From contig JAWXTX010000001.1 in NCBI GenBank assembly GCA_044433165.1, forward strand, positions 1 through 64,000: 64,000 bases of DNA, read 5' to 3'. Origin of the DNA: Ferrimonas sp044433165. Its GTDB lineage: Bacteria; Pseudomonadota; Gammaproteobacteria; Enterobacterales; Shewanellaceae. A program made the translations under genes and the position numbers. Below are positions 1 to 9,254 of this stretch, piece by piece. Under the pieces are notes generated by a model. The model was given only the letters and a program-made list of their open reading frames with translations, searched no databases and had not been told where the DNA came from. How positions within the stretch are numbered: the first letter of the stretch is position 1; each line of letters begins with the position of its first letter.

Positions 1-1166
1 GTTCTTAAGTCCACTTTAATGCCGATGCGCGCCAGCATGGATGCGACGGACTGGGCAATGTTGTGGTCGTTGATATAGCGGTTGTTTGGCGCAATCATGG
101 TGAGATTAAAGCCGTTTTCATAACCGGCTTCGGTCATTAATTGCTTGGCTTTAACCAGATCAAAGCGTGGCGCTAAATCGCTGTGGTAACCGGTATAACC
201 TTCGGGGCTTAATTGGCCGGCGGTGGTCGCAAAACCACGCATGATGCGATCCACAATTCCTTGGTTATTGATGGCGTAGTCAATGGCTAAGCGAACGCGT
301 GGATCTTGCAGCGCTGGGTTGGTGTTGCCATTCATCAAAAAGCCAATAACGCGAGTACCCGCAACGGTGACTAAGTCCACGTTGGCGGTGGACTCAACCC
401 GTTGGTGATCGGTTGGGGCAACGGGAGCAATCACGTCAACTGAGCCAGACAGTAAGGCCGCGACACGGGTACCGGATTCTTTGATTGGCACCAAAGTTAA
501 TGATTGAACGTTACCTTTGGACTCTTTGTCCCAGTAATTTGGGTTGCGCTCAAATTCAATTTTTACCCCTTGCTCACGGGTTTTAATGATGAATGGCCCA
601 GTACCTGATTGGTTGGTGGAGGCAAAGGTGGAACCAAATTTAACCAGCGCGTCTTTGGGCTGACCATTGGCATCGGTACCGCTGTAGAACTTGCTGTCCA
701 TGGGGAACAGGTAAGTCAGCGATTGCATAACCAGCGGGTAAGGTTGGCTGGTGATCACCTCAAAGGTTAAGTCGTCGATGATCTTAATGGGCTCAAATAG
801 GCTGAAGATCCCTTTAAAATCGGCTGAATTGTGCAACCGAGTTAAGGTCCATGCCACATCGGCAGAGGTTAATGGGTTACCACTGTGGAAAGTCACGCCT
901 GGGCGTAAAGTAATGCGCACTGTGGTGTCGTCTACTTGCGTCCAGCTTTGTGCTAAGCGCGGCATAATGTTGAATTTTTTGTCGTAGCGTACCAGCGGAT
1001 CAAAAGTCATGTGTGACAGCTGCAATGTGCCGCCAGAGAGTTGCTCGTGAGGATCTAATGACACTGGATCTGAATCTAATGCGACGGTGATGCTGGCGGC
1101 TTGGGCGCCAAACATCATGCCGCTGGCAACCAGCGCTAAGGTTAATTTTGAGAGGGCCTTTTTCAT
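1..1166 (-). CDS. Peptide-type ABC transporter periplasmic substrate-binding protein (partial, C-terminus off the left edge)
   Basis: The reverse strand is open from an ATG at 1166 to the window edge (388 codons). The N-terminus is a Sec signal peptide: MKKAL, a hydrophobic core, then AQA. The mature part starts with the SBP-family-5 pattern SITVALDSDPVSLDPHEQLS, followed by TLRPGVTFHSGNPLTSADV, typical of DppA/OppA-type binding proteins that capture di- or oligopeptides in the periplasm. The start has a strong AAGGAAGG ribosome site 6-8 bases upstream. It lies 46 bp after the fused ATPase gene, so the two are probably co-transcribed with the ATPase first. The real ligand (peptide, nickel, glutathione or other) cannot be read from sequence. 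Family confidence is high, substrate confidence low. Confidence 0.9.
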   Translation of the reverse strand, partial: MKKALSKLTLALVASGMMFGAQAASITVALDSDPVSLDPHEQLSGGTLQLSHMTFDPLVRYDKKFNIMPRLAQSWTQVDDTTVRITLRPGVTFHSGNPLTSADVAWTLTRLHNSADFKGIFSLFEPIKIIDDLTFEVITSQPYPLVMQSLTYLFPMDSKFYSGTDANGQPKDALVKFGSTFASTNQSGTGPFIIKTREQGVKIEFERNPNYWDKESKGNVQSLTLVPIKESGTRVAALLSGSVDVIAPVAPTDHQRVESTANVDLVTVAGTRVIGFLMNGNTNPALQDPRVRLAIDYAINNQGIVDRIMRGFATTAGQLSPEGYTGYHSDLAPRFDLVKAKQLMTEAGYENGFNLTMIAPNNRYINDHNIAQSVASMLARIGIKVDLR

Positions 1167-1212
1167 GATTTTTCCTTCCTTCATTGTTATTGTCTTTTGA
1201 TGTTCACGCTGG

Positions 1213-2910
1213 TTACGCGCTTTGGCGCATTCGTGGCATGAGCTTGATAAGCCCTTGGGTGTATTCATGAGCTGGGTGTTCAAACAGTTGTTCGGTTTCA
1301 GCAACCTCAAGCAAGGTGCCTTTTTGCATTACCCCAACCCGATCGCACATTTGGCGGATCACCGGTAAGTCGTGGCTGATAAACAGCATGCTGAGGTTTA
1401 ATTCGTCTTGCAGATCTTTAAGCAGGTTTAAGATCTGGGCTTGGACCGAGACATCCAGCGCGGAGGTAGGCTCATCGCAAATTAACAAGCGGGGCCGTGT
1501 GGCTAACGCTCGCGCGATGGAGATCCGTTGGCGTTGGCCGCCTGAAAACTCATGGGGGTAGCGCTCACCAGCGCGTGCTCCTAACCCTACGTGATCCAAC
1601 AAGTCGGCAACGATTTGGCGAATTTGTGCTTCGTTTTCTGCCAATCGATGGAAGCGAATCGGCTCGGCGATGATGTCTTTTACCTTCATGCGTGGATTCA
1701 TGGAGGTGTAAGGGTTTTGAAACACCATCTGCATTTGGCGTCGCATTGGTCGGCGTTCGCGCTCCGATTTAAAAGCGGTTAAGTCCACCCCTTCAAAGAG
1801 GATGCTGCCACTGTCGTGGGGCTGTAAACCGGCAATGATCCGTGCCACGGTCGATTTGCCTGAACCAGACTCGCCCACCAAACCAAAGGTTTCCCCCTCT
1901 TGAATGTCGAATGAGACATTATTGGTGGCGTGTAGGCGCTCGCGCATGGAAGGGAAGATGCTGTCTTTAATAATAAAGTGCAGATCCAAATTGCGAACCG
2001 AGAGCAACGGCCCTTCTTGCTTAATGAAATCTTGCGATTGCCCCAGCCAATGCGTGCTAACGTCGATGCTCGAAGAGGCGTTGGCCGCTTCGATGTAATT
2101 GACCATTGGGAAGCGATCAAGCTTCACGTCGGCGCGTGGCACCGCACTGATTAAACTTTGAGTATAAGGGTGAGCTGGGGCATTGAGGATCTGCTCGGTG
2201 GTGCCTAATTCCACCAAATCGCCTCGGTACATGACCGCCACCCGATCGCAAACGTTGGCGACAACACCCATGTCGTGGGTGACGAGCATGCAGCCGACAT
2301 TCCGCTGCTCACACAGGGTGCGAATGAGTTTTAAGATCTGATCTTGCACCGACACATCTAAAGCGGTCGTCGGTTCGTCGGCGATCAGAAACTCAGGCTC
2401 ACAGCTCATGGCGATGGCAATAACCACCCGTTGGCGCATACCGCCGGAAAATTGATGAGGGTATTGTTTTATTCGATGTTCAGGTTCGGGAATGCCGACT
2501 TGCTCAAGCAACACCAACGCGCGCTTTACGGCTTCGTCTTGAGTGATCCCAAGGTTATTAACCATGGTTTCAACCATCTGTTGTTCGATGGTGAATAACG
2601 CGTTCAGCGAAGTCATGGGATCTTGGAAAATAAAGCCGATGCGACCGCCACGGATCTGTTGCATCTGCTTGGGTGTTAAGCCGGAGATCAGTTCGCCATT
2701 CAAGCGGATCTCGCCACCGGCAACACGACCGGGCTTGCTTAACAGATTGATGATGCCATTGCCCACTGTGGATTTACCGGCGCCAGATTCGCCGACCACG
2801 CCCAAAATTTCACCGGCTTCAACAGTGAAGGAGATGTCGTTCACTGCGGTGGCTACACCATGGCGCGAAGGAAACTCAATGCGTAGCTTATTTACCGTAA
2901 GCAAAGACAT
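1213..2910 (-). CDS. Fused double-domain peptide ABC transporter ATP-binding protein (DppD-DppF/GsiA/YejF type)
   Basis: This 565-residue cytoplasmic ATPase has two complete ABC domains. The N-half has Walker A GESGAGKST (40-48), signature SGGMRQRV (155-162) and Walker B LIADEPT. The C-half has Walker A GESGSGKST (345-353), signature SGGQRQRI and Walker B LICDEPT. Both halves are followed by oligopeptide-transporter C-terminal patterns (APAHPYTQSLISAVP and HPAHEYTQGLIKLMP). Such fusions power peptide, glutathione or microcin-C-type importers. The start is supported by a GAGG site 7 bases before the ATG. The binding-protein gene lies directly downstream and no permease is in the window, so permeases must be beyond the left edge or elsewhere. 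Family is certain; substrate is unknown. Confidence 0.95.
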   Translation of the reverse strand: MSLLTVNKLRIEFPSRHGVATAVNDISFTVEAGEILGVVGESGAGKSTVGNGIINLLSKPGRVAGGEIRLNGELISGLTPKQMQQIRGGRIGFIFQDPMTSLNALFTIEQQMVETMVNNLGITQDEAVKRALVLLEQVGIPEPEHRIKQYPHQFSGGMRQRVVIAIAMSCEPEFLIADEPTTALDVSVQDQILKLIRTLCEQRNVGCMLVTHDMGVVANVCDRVAVMYRGDLVELGTTEQILNAPAHPYTQSLISAVPRADVKLDRFPMVNYIEAANASSSIDVSTHWLGQSQDFIKQEGPLLSVRNLDLHFIIKDSIFPSMRERLHATNNVSFDIQEGETFGLVGESGSGKSTVARIIAGLQPHDSGSILFEGVDLTAFKSERERRPMRRQMQMVFQNPYTSMNPRMKVKDIIAEPIRFHRLAENEAQIRQIVADLLDHVGLGARAGERYPHEFSGGQRQRISIARALATRPRLLICDEPTSALDVSVQAQILNLLKDLQDELNLSMLFISHDLPVIRQMCDRVGVMQKGTLLEVAETEQLFEHPAHEYTQGLIKLMPRMRQSA

Positions 2911-3847
2911 AAAACCTCGTTAATTTTTATTATGGTTAGTAACCTAAACCGCACTTATCAAACGCTTATTGCAAAAAATCCAATGGGTGGAAATACAATG
3001 CGGTACGCGGGTTTTGATTGGTAATAAGAAAGGCTTAAAGCCAAGGCTTAATGAATGATTATTCAATCTGACGTTACCCTTACGATCGTGTGCGGAACAA
3101 TCCATCGTGGTATTTTTCTTGGTGTGGATCGCATAAGCGTTAAATTTGTCGGCTGAGTGGTTTTATGGTATTTAACAACTGGGCTTGCGTCAGAGTGTGG
3201 CTGCTCGCCCGTTTTGGTTGCTGTATCGCGTTTTACGGGCCAATTGGCACTCGATTGCTCGTCAATGTTTGTTAAATTGCATACGCTACAGAAGGTAACT
3301 TGTGGTGTTTTTAATCAATTTGATGCGACCGATTGCACTCGCCCTGTGCGATCTCACATTTTTGCTGAAATTTATGCAATTCATCAATCATCTACCTTGT
3401 TGTTATTAAATAAATAAATCTTATATTGGGGTAAATGTTTACTAGATTTGATTACCATTTGCCTGAGCTTGCAACATTTGCAGCCATTAATAGCGTGCCG
3501 CCTGCTGGTGAGTTTTGTTCATTTGCGGTTTTAAAGAATCTTGTCTGGGCGATTTTTCAATGCAATCTGGGATTCAATCCAGTGCGAATATCCACTTCAA
3601 TCGAGGCTCGCGTTGCTTGATATTTCAAGAACAAAGCATTAGAAAATCTAATTCTTTATTGTGCTATTTCTTATGTTTCTTAGCCGCGTTTGAATTGGTA
3701 GGAGCGTAAATTAAGCATCGTTATGCTACGTGCATCACACACTTCCTGCTATAGCGACAAAAACATTCACAATGAATTTGTATTCACTTTGGGTGCCGAT
3801 GGCCTGTATGGCCATCGGTGGTTGTTCGGACGCGCTTAACGGCACGC
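2911..3847. other. Long intergenic stretch without a credible gene
   Basis: About 0.94 kb separates the 5' end of the ABC operon from the 3' end of the endonuclease gene. Short open frames of 60-86 codons exist on the plus strand, but none has a good ribosome site, a recognisable domain or a consistent coding look. The right end holds a perfect hairpin, CCGATGGCC-TGTAT-GGCCATCGG, at about 3796-3818, just beyond the endonuclease stop and without a T-run. The left end must contain the promoter of the ABC operon, but I could not pick one with confidence. It could be a decayed gene or hold an unrecognised RNA. Confidence 0.6.
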
Positions 3848-5968
3848 TCATTTTGCGGTACTGCATTTAGATAAATGTTGTTGACGCCGTTGCCAAACGC
3901 CCCATCCGATGGCGAGTAGCCAGCCTAGTCCCCAATGGCCTGCGCTGGATTGTGGTGCTTGCCAACCGTCTTCTAATTGGTTTTTAACGGCGACGTTAAT
4001 GGTGCGGCTGACACTACCGTGATCACCATCGACCGTCAGTTGAAATTGCAGGGTTTGATCAACCACTACCGCGGGTGCGTTAACGCTCAGCTGTGAGCCA
4101 TCGGTACTGGTGTTCGTTAAGTCGATGCGAGTGCCACTCAGTTGCTGCCATTGGTAATGCACCGCGCCGAGTTGCTCGATGTGAGCGAGCGTGGATGTCA
4201 GCGTGATCGCATCCCCTTCGGTCACCGTACTTGGGCCACTTAGGCTTAACGTTAATGACATGGCTTGGATCTGTACGCTGACGGTTTGGCTCTGGCTGTA
4301 TTCGCCATCGGAGACGGTTAACTGCAAAGTGAGGGTTCGCTCGCTGTCGGTTACTGGCGCAATGACCGTGAACGCCGCGCTATTGGTATTCGTCATGGTG
4401 AGGCTGGGACCACTGAGCTGTTGCCATTGGTATTGGTATTGCGAGGTGGCACTGCTGCTTGAGTCGTCGCTGTTGGGGGTGATTTGGGCCATGAAGCGCA
4501 GTGTTTCGCCGGCAACGGCCAGAGACGGACCGCTGATGTGGATTTGAAAGCGGCTAGTGGCTGGGGCGTCACTGCACTGGGCGCCGTAGATCTGTTGCAC
4601 CCAATTAGGGTAATCAATGTATGGGTTACGGTTGCCTTGGTATTGGTAGACGATGTCGTTGCGCCATCGCTCTTGGTCATCGACGGGATCTTGTTGGTGC
4701 CATTGATATAACTCACACAGTTTGCCTGCCTCTGCAGCGTCGGCATTGCTGTTGGTGCTATCGACCAAAATCAGATCGGGCATATTGCCATCGTTGGCCG
4801 CGCCTTGGTAACGGGTATCCATATAGAACATCATCCGCGCGACATCCCCTTTTACCGCATCGCGTGGTTCAAAGGTGCCAGCAACAGGATCGACACGGCT
4901 CTCTGGGGCCAGTTCTAGGGCGCTGCCACCACTGGCAAAATCAAAATTTGAGCGGGCGCTGTTGACGGGCACTAAAGTGGCGCGTAAATGATGGCCGTCG
5001 GTATAGCCTGTTTGCGACTGATCGGCAAACCCATGGCTGCTCGGCCAAACGTGCTCGCGATTCCAATCGCTGCTGTCGCCGCCATTGGCGTATTGGCTAA
5101 TGGATTTACCCGAATAAAGGCCAACCACTTGGCTGTTATCGCTGGGATCTTGGTCGCTGTCGCTTACGAGGCTCCACACTTGGGCGTAGCTTAAGACGGT
5201 GTGGTTGGTGCGGATAACATCGGATAGGGCGTGCTTCATCGCCTCAGCATCGGCAAAATCGCCGCTTAAAATGGCGCTGTAGTAGATGTCGCCATTGAAG
5301 GTGTTGGGATCGGCCACGGCGGTTAAGGTTTCACAGCCATTACAAGGCCCAGTCGGTGCTTCTGGTTCATTAGGCAAGACTGGCTCGCTGCAGGCGCTTT
5401 CGCCATCGCAGCCTAAGCCCTCGCTGTTGTCTTGCTCAAAGGTTAACCATTGATTGGGGCTGCCTGGGAATTCCGCACTGGCATCGAGATCGCCGCTGGT
5501 TACGCTGTTGAGTCGGCGTAATGTTTTATTTTGGGTGCTAAAGGTGGCGTTGTTTAGATCGAGCCAAGCGCTGCCGGGATCTTGGCCAAGCTGCCCAAAG
5601 CGGTCAATCACCATCCCATCTTTAGTGAGTAGCAGGGCATCATCGCCATTGAAGTTGGTGACGTTTGAACTGCTGCCAATTTGAAACGCAGCGGCAGCGT
5701 TACTGTTGTGCCACACCATGCTTGCCCCTGTGGCTAACACTCCGGTTAAAGTCTGGCTGTTCGTGCTGGTGGTGTTGCCGTTGGAGTAAAGGGTTAATTG
5801 GTACAGGTTGGCATCCAAATCAATGGAGCTGCTACCACGGTTAGTGATTTCAATGGCTTTATTATTGCTGCTGCCTTCGATGTATTCGGTGAGCAGTAAA
5901 TTCGCATTCACGCTGTTACTGAGTAAGCCAATCACAACGCTACTTAAGGGAAATAAAAAGGTTCTCAT
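3848..5968 (-). CDS. Secreted endonuclease I family DNase with N-terminal lamin-tail domain, Ig-like repeats and C-terminal sorting tail
   Basis: The protein has 706 residues with a signal peptide (cleavage near VNA, about residue 22). Domain order: lamin-tail domain (about 23-175), endonuclease I catalytic domain (about 215-465) with NREHVWPSSHG (303-313) and DGHHLRATLVPVNSARSN, then two PKD/REJ-type repeats each containing YQWQQLSG (about 470-665). The C-terminus is a short hydrophobic helix followed by WQRRQQ, which resembles a divergent GlyGly-CTERM signal (rhombosortase processing, surface release through type II secretion). Family members such as Vvn, Dns and EndA cut DNA and sometimes RNA non-specifically outside the cell. 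It follows the ExeM-type gene by 85 bp and is probably its operon partner. The tail lacks a clean GG, so the sorting assignment is inference. Confidence 0.92.
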   Translation of the reverse strand: MRTFLFPLSSVVIGLLSNSVNANLLLTEYIEGSSNNKAIEITNRGSSSIDLDANLYQLTLYSNGNTTSTNSQTLTGVLATGASMVWHNSNAAAAFQIGSSSNVTNFNGDDALLLTKDGMVIDRFGQLGQDPGSAWLDLNNATFSTQNKTLRRLNSVTSGDLDASAEFPGSPNQWLTFEQDNSEGLGCDGESACSEPVLPNEPEAPTGPCNGCETLTAVADPNTFNGDIYYSAILSGDFADAEAMKHALSDVIRTNHTVLSYAQVWSLVSDSDQDPSDNSQVVGLYSGKSISQYANGGDSSDWNREHVWPSSHGFADQSQTGYTDGHHLRATLVPVNSARSNFDFASGGSALELAPESRVDPVAGTFEPRDAVKGDVARMMFYMDTRYQGAANDGNMPDLILVDSTNSNADAAEAGKLCELYQWHQQDPVDDQERWRNDIVYQYQGNRNPYIDYPNWVQQIYGAQCSDAPATSRFQIHISGPSLAVAGETLRFMAQITPNSDDSSSSATSQYQYQWQQLSGPSLTMTNTNSAAFTVIAPVTDSERTLTLQLTVSDGEYSQSQTVSVQIQAMSLTLSLSGPSTVTEGDAITLTSTLAHIEQLGAVHYQWQQLSGTRIDLTNTSTDGSQLSVNAPAVVVDQTLQFQLTVDGDHGSVSRTINVAVKNQLEDGWQAPQSSAGHWGLGWLLAIGWGVWQRRQQHLSKCSTAK

Positions 5969-5997
5969 TAATGGCTTTATCCATAAACCGTCAGTGG

Positions 5998-6027
5998 ATT
6001 CAGCAGATCAATGGCAATCTGCTGAAT
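5998..6027 (-). other. Intercistronic perfect hairpin between exeM-like and endonuclease genes
   Basis: ATTCAGCAGAT at 5998-6008 is the exact inverted complement of ATCTGCTGAAT at 6017-6027, with an 8-nt loop. On the transcribed (minus) strand no T-run follows, so it is not a textbook intrinsic terminator. It starts 27 bases past the exeM-like stop and 29 bases before the endonuclease start, where it could stabilise mRNA ends or modulate expression of the second nuclease. The structure is visible; the function is inference. Confidence 0.5.
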
Positions 6028-6053
6028 AACGTACGTGCTGTTGCGCACCGCCT

Positions 6054-9000
6054 TTAGAGCACAACGCTTTGAATGCGACGCCATAGCGCGCTCAAAAACA
6101 CCCCGAGTATGGCGAGCACACTAATACTGCCGCCGCTGTTGTCCTTTGGCGCTGTGACGAGGCTGGCCACTAAGTCGTCGCGATTGCGCACCTCGATATA
6201 CAGCTGGGTTTGGGAGCCTGCGACCAATACCCCATCACGGGTTAGGTACATTTGGGCGTGATAAAATGCGGCAGGGGCACCAAACACTTCTAATTCCAAG
6301 AGGGTTGGGCGATCTTGCGTTAACACCACGCTTGATGGCACCAGTTGGCTGAGATCCAAACGCACGTTGTCGTCGGCTGCTTGCAAACTGACGTGGGCGA
6401 TGTCACCGGCTTGGCTGTCGATGCCACTGGGGATGGGGTAAGGCACCTTCATGAGTTTATCTTTCAGCGGCAGGCGTACGGCGATGCCATCGTCGTGCTC
6501 ACCGGCTTGGTAAGCCAAAGCGATTATGGCCGGATCGTGATCCGACGCGCGCACCGGATCGGCTTGATAAAAGTGCTCTAGGTAGTTACTGGGTTTGTAT
6601 TCGCTGTTGTAGTCAAACACGCTCGATTCTGGGGCGTTAATATGCCAGTCCACCGCATCAATCAGACGTTGCTCCATGCTGGGGCTAAGCAGAATGTAAT
6701 CGAGCGATCCCACCTCGTCGTTATAGGTGTAGCTCCACGGCTCTATGCCTTTTTCTTGGCCTTTGATGGCCAGCGCATTGAGGTAGCCATAACTGTGGGT
6801 GATCAGCGCAGGGGTGCCATCGAGATTGAATTGCGGTTGGTGACCAATGTAGCTGTAGCTGGCGCTGCTAATGGTTTTGTTGCGGGGATTTTCAGTTAGT
6901 ACCAGTAAGGGATCTTCTTGAGCGTAGGCGTTTAAGTCGCCTAAAATAATGCGATCACCTGGGATGTCGGCCAGCGTTTCGCCCAGCTGTACGGCGGCAG
7001 AGACGCGCAAGTGTTCACAAGAGCCTTGGCCATCTAAATCGATGGGATCGTCACTCCATTGGGTTGCGGCCCCAAATTCGACGCCTTGCCACTCTTCCCA
7101 GCAGGTTGATCCTTTGGATTTTAAGTGGTTGACGGCGATGTTCAGCCGTTTGCCGGTTTGGTTGACGTAAAACGTGGCCAGTAGCGCATCCCGATTATAG
7201 TTTTGGCCGCTTTCTAAGATCTCGTCATTGTTGTCTTTAATCACCTCGTTAAAGTCATTCACAATGGAGGGAGCCTTTTGCTGGGGCATGGGGATCACTC
7301 GGGTGCTCACCAAGCTGACTTTACTGGGGCGGTAGATAAGCCCTGTGGCGATGGCATCAGAGCCAATGGCGTCAGCGTTATCCAGCAATTGGTTATGGTT
7401 GTGATCGTAGCCAACAAAGACATAGCGATTTTCCGTCGAGTAGGGCTTATCGGCGTTATCGGCGTATTCATCGTTGTAGTAGGTGTTGATTTCATTTACC
7501 AATTCGGCAATGGCACTGTCCAAACCAAAGCCGTTATTTTCCATCTCCATCAGCCCTAATACGTCCGCATCAAGGGCGCGAATGGCGGCCACCAATTTGG
7601 CTTTTTGGCGTTCGTATTCCAAGACATCGTCGGCACCACGATTTTGGCCAAAGTTATTTTGGTCGCCCCCAAATGGTGAGTTGAAATAGTTAAATAGATT
7701 GAAGCTGGCAACGGTAATGGCAAAGTGATCCGCTGGCGCTTCAGTGCTCAGTTGGGGGGCCTCGGTACGTGGCCGATTATGGATAAAGTGGCTGTTATCT
7801 AATGTGTTGCTGACGGTGAGTGTGTAATCGCCATAGCCGTAGCTGATGAGCCCCTCCATGCCAACCACGCTGTCGTCAATGCGGATGTAGTTATTGGCCG
7901 GATCGGCATTGAAATTGGGGTAGTAAGGAATGTTGCCGTTACTGGCGGTGCTGTTGCTTTCCACAATTAAGCGGTAGTCGTTATTTTGCGCTAACGCTGC
8001 TTGTGCTTCTGGGCTGGCGGCGATGTGGCGTTGGTTGGGCTGTAAGTTCGGGCGTTGGTAAGCCAAGATGAGATCATTGCGGTAGCTGTTGTAGTTAAAA
8101 CCAAAGGTTTTGCTTACACGCATGGTTTGCTCGCCATCAAGATTGGCGTCTAAGTCACTGGGTAGGCGTACTAACATTCCTTCGTAGCGCTCTAAGGTGC
8201 GCTCAAATAAGCCCGCATCCTCAGCCATTATTTGCATGTCGGTCGCAACAATGGGGCTGAGGCTGCTGTTGGTAACCACCCAGTCGCTGGCACTTAACTG
8301 CGTTTGGCCATAGTACTCGCTGACCACGCTGCTAACACAAACGGTTTGACCAACCATCTCGGCGCTGGCATTGCGGCTGTAAACAAAGATGCCATCTGAA
8401 CTGAGCGGATCGTTGTCGGGGCTGAGATCTTGCAGGAAAAAACCATCGGATGGGATGTTGCCAATGGCACTCACGATCCCTTGAACGGTGACGGTTTCCC
8501 CTTCGAGTGGCGAGCGTTCGGCTGTGCCTTGAATGTCGCCAATTCGATGTGTTGGGCTGCAGGCCTGTGGCGTCTCGGTTGCGGCTTCAGCAAAGGTTGG
8601 ATCGCCCATACCACTTAGCGTTGCTGGGGTAATACTAAGCCATTGCTCGCTGTTGTACGTGGCACTTTGACTGGGTAAGTCGCCTGCTTGTGCTAAACGG
8701 CGGCGCAAGGTGAGATCGTTACCCCAATAACCGTCAGCACTGTTCGGGCCAACAATATCGATAATGCTGTCGTTATGCTGCAGGTAGAAACTGTCATTAC
8801 CATTTACGTAAACGTTATCGTAATTGCCGGTACCTACCCCAATTTTAGCAATGGCGCCTTGTGCGGTGAGCTGCGTTTGGTAATCGGCACTGGCACCACT
8901 ATTTAAGAGCACCAATGATTGGCCAGCGGCTAAGGTGATGCCACTGAGCAATAGACTGCCATCGGCATTTTTTAGGACATTGACATAACTGCCACTGCCA

Positions 9001-9215
9001 AGGATCACCGCTTGAGTAGCGTCGGTAAAGGTAAAGGATTCCGCTGCGTGGGTGTTGGTGATCTCAATGGAGCCAACGCTTATATCATTATTGTTTTGCA
9101 CATATTCGGTAATGAGAATGTCACTAATACCTGCGTGTGTTGAGGGCGATAAGAGCGCCAAAGTAATGGCACTAAGGGTACTGGTAATGGCCAGCGAAGT
9201 GATGCTGAATTTCAT
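6054..9215 (-). CDS. exeM: ExeM/NucH family extracellular nuclease with lamin-tail domain and GlyGly-CTERM anchor
   Basis: The protein has 1053 residues. A signal peptide (about 1-28, ending THA) precedes a lamin-tail domain (about 29-200), an OB-fold segment (about 225-330) with TVTVQGIVSAIGN and GFFLQD, and an endonuclease/exonuclease/phosphatase domain (about 500-905). Catalytic-type motifs are FNLFNYFN, MEMENNGFG, NHLKSKG, ILGDLNAYAQEDP and SDHDPAII (from 891). The C-terminus is a canonical GlyGly-CTERM: SGGS at about 1027-1030, a hydrophobic stretch, then WRR. Shewanella ExeM is a metal-dependent extracellular DNase needed for use of DNA as nutrient and for biofilm turnover. The start has GGAAGG upstream. 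The gene sits between a porin (39 bp gap) and a second secreted DNase. Confidence 0.93.
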   Translation of the reverse strand: MKFSITSLAITSTLSAITLALLSPSTHAGISDILITEYVQNNNDISVGSIEITNTHAAESFTFTDATQAVILGSGSYVNVLKNADGSLLLSGITLAAGQSLVLLNSGASADYQTQLTAQGAIAKIGVGTGNYDNVYVNGNDSFYLQHNDSIIDIVGPNSADGYWGNDLTLRRRLAQAGDLPSQSATYNSEQWLSITPATLSGMGDPTFAEAATETPQACSPTHRIGDIQGTAERSPLEGETVTVQGIVSAIGNIPSDGFFLQDLSPDNDPLSSDGIFVYSRNASAEMVGQTVCVSSVVSEYYGQTQLSASDWVVTNSSLSPIVATDMQIMAEDAGLFERTLERYEGMLVRLPSDLDANLDGEQTMRVSKTFGFNYNSYRNDLILAYQRPNLQPNQRHIAASPEAQAALAQNNDYRLIVESNSTASNGNIPYYPNFNADPANNYIRIDDSVVGMEGLISYGYGDYTLTVSNTLDNSHFIHNRPRTEAPQLSTEAPADHFAITVASFNLFNYFNSPFGGDQNNFGQNRGADDVLEYERQKAKLVAAIRALDADVLGLMEMENNGFGLDSAIAELVNEINTYYNDEYADNADKPYSTENRYVFVGYDHNHNQLLDNADAIGSDAIATGLIYRPSKVSLVSTRVIPMPQQKAPSIVNDFNEVIKDNNDEILESGQNYNRDALLATFYVNQTGKRLNIAVNHLKSKGSTCWEEWQGVEFGAATQWSDDPIDLDGQGSCEHLRVSAAVQLGETLADIPGDRIILGDLNAYAQEDPLLVLTENPRNKTISSASYSYIGHQPQFNLDGTPALITHSYGYLNALAIKGQEKGIEPWSYTYNDEVGSLDYILLSPSMEQRLIDAVDWHINAPESSVFDYNSEYKPSNYLEHFYQADPVRASDHDPAIIALAYQAGEHDDGIAVRLPLKDKLMKVPYPIPSGIDSQAGDIAHVSLQAADDNVRLDLSQLVPSSVVLTQDRPTLLELEVFGAPAAFYHAQMYLTRDGVLVAGSQTQLYIEVRNRDDLVASLVTAPKDNSGGSISVLAILGVFLSALWRRIQSVVL

Positions 9216-9254
9216 AATGGGTTAGCCTTCCATGGAAAAGAGAGAAAAGGGCGC

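Noticed and set aside
3246..3262. Sigma-54-like TTGGCAC...TGC
   Set aside because: The spacing between the GG and GC elements is 9 rather than the required 10 bases, and no gene follows at the right distance.
3157..3709. Three plus-strand ORFs of 61-86 codons in the long gap
   Set aside because: No ribosome sites, no recognisable domains, overlapping frames, and sequence that looks non-coding.
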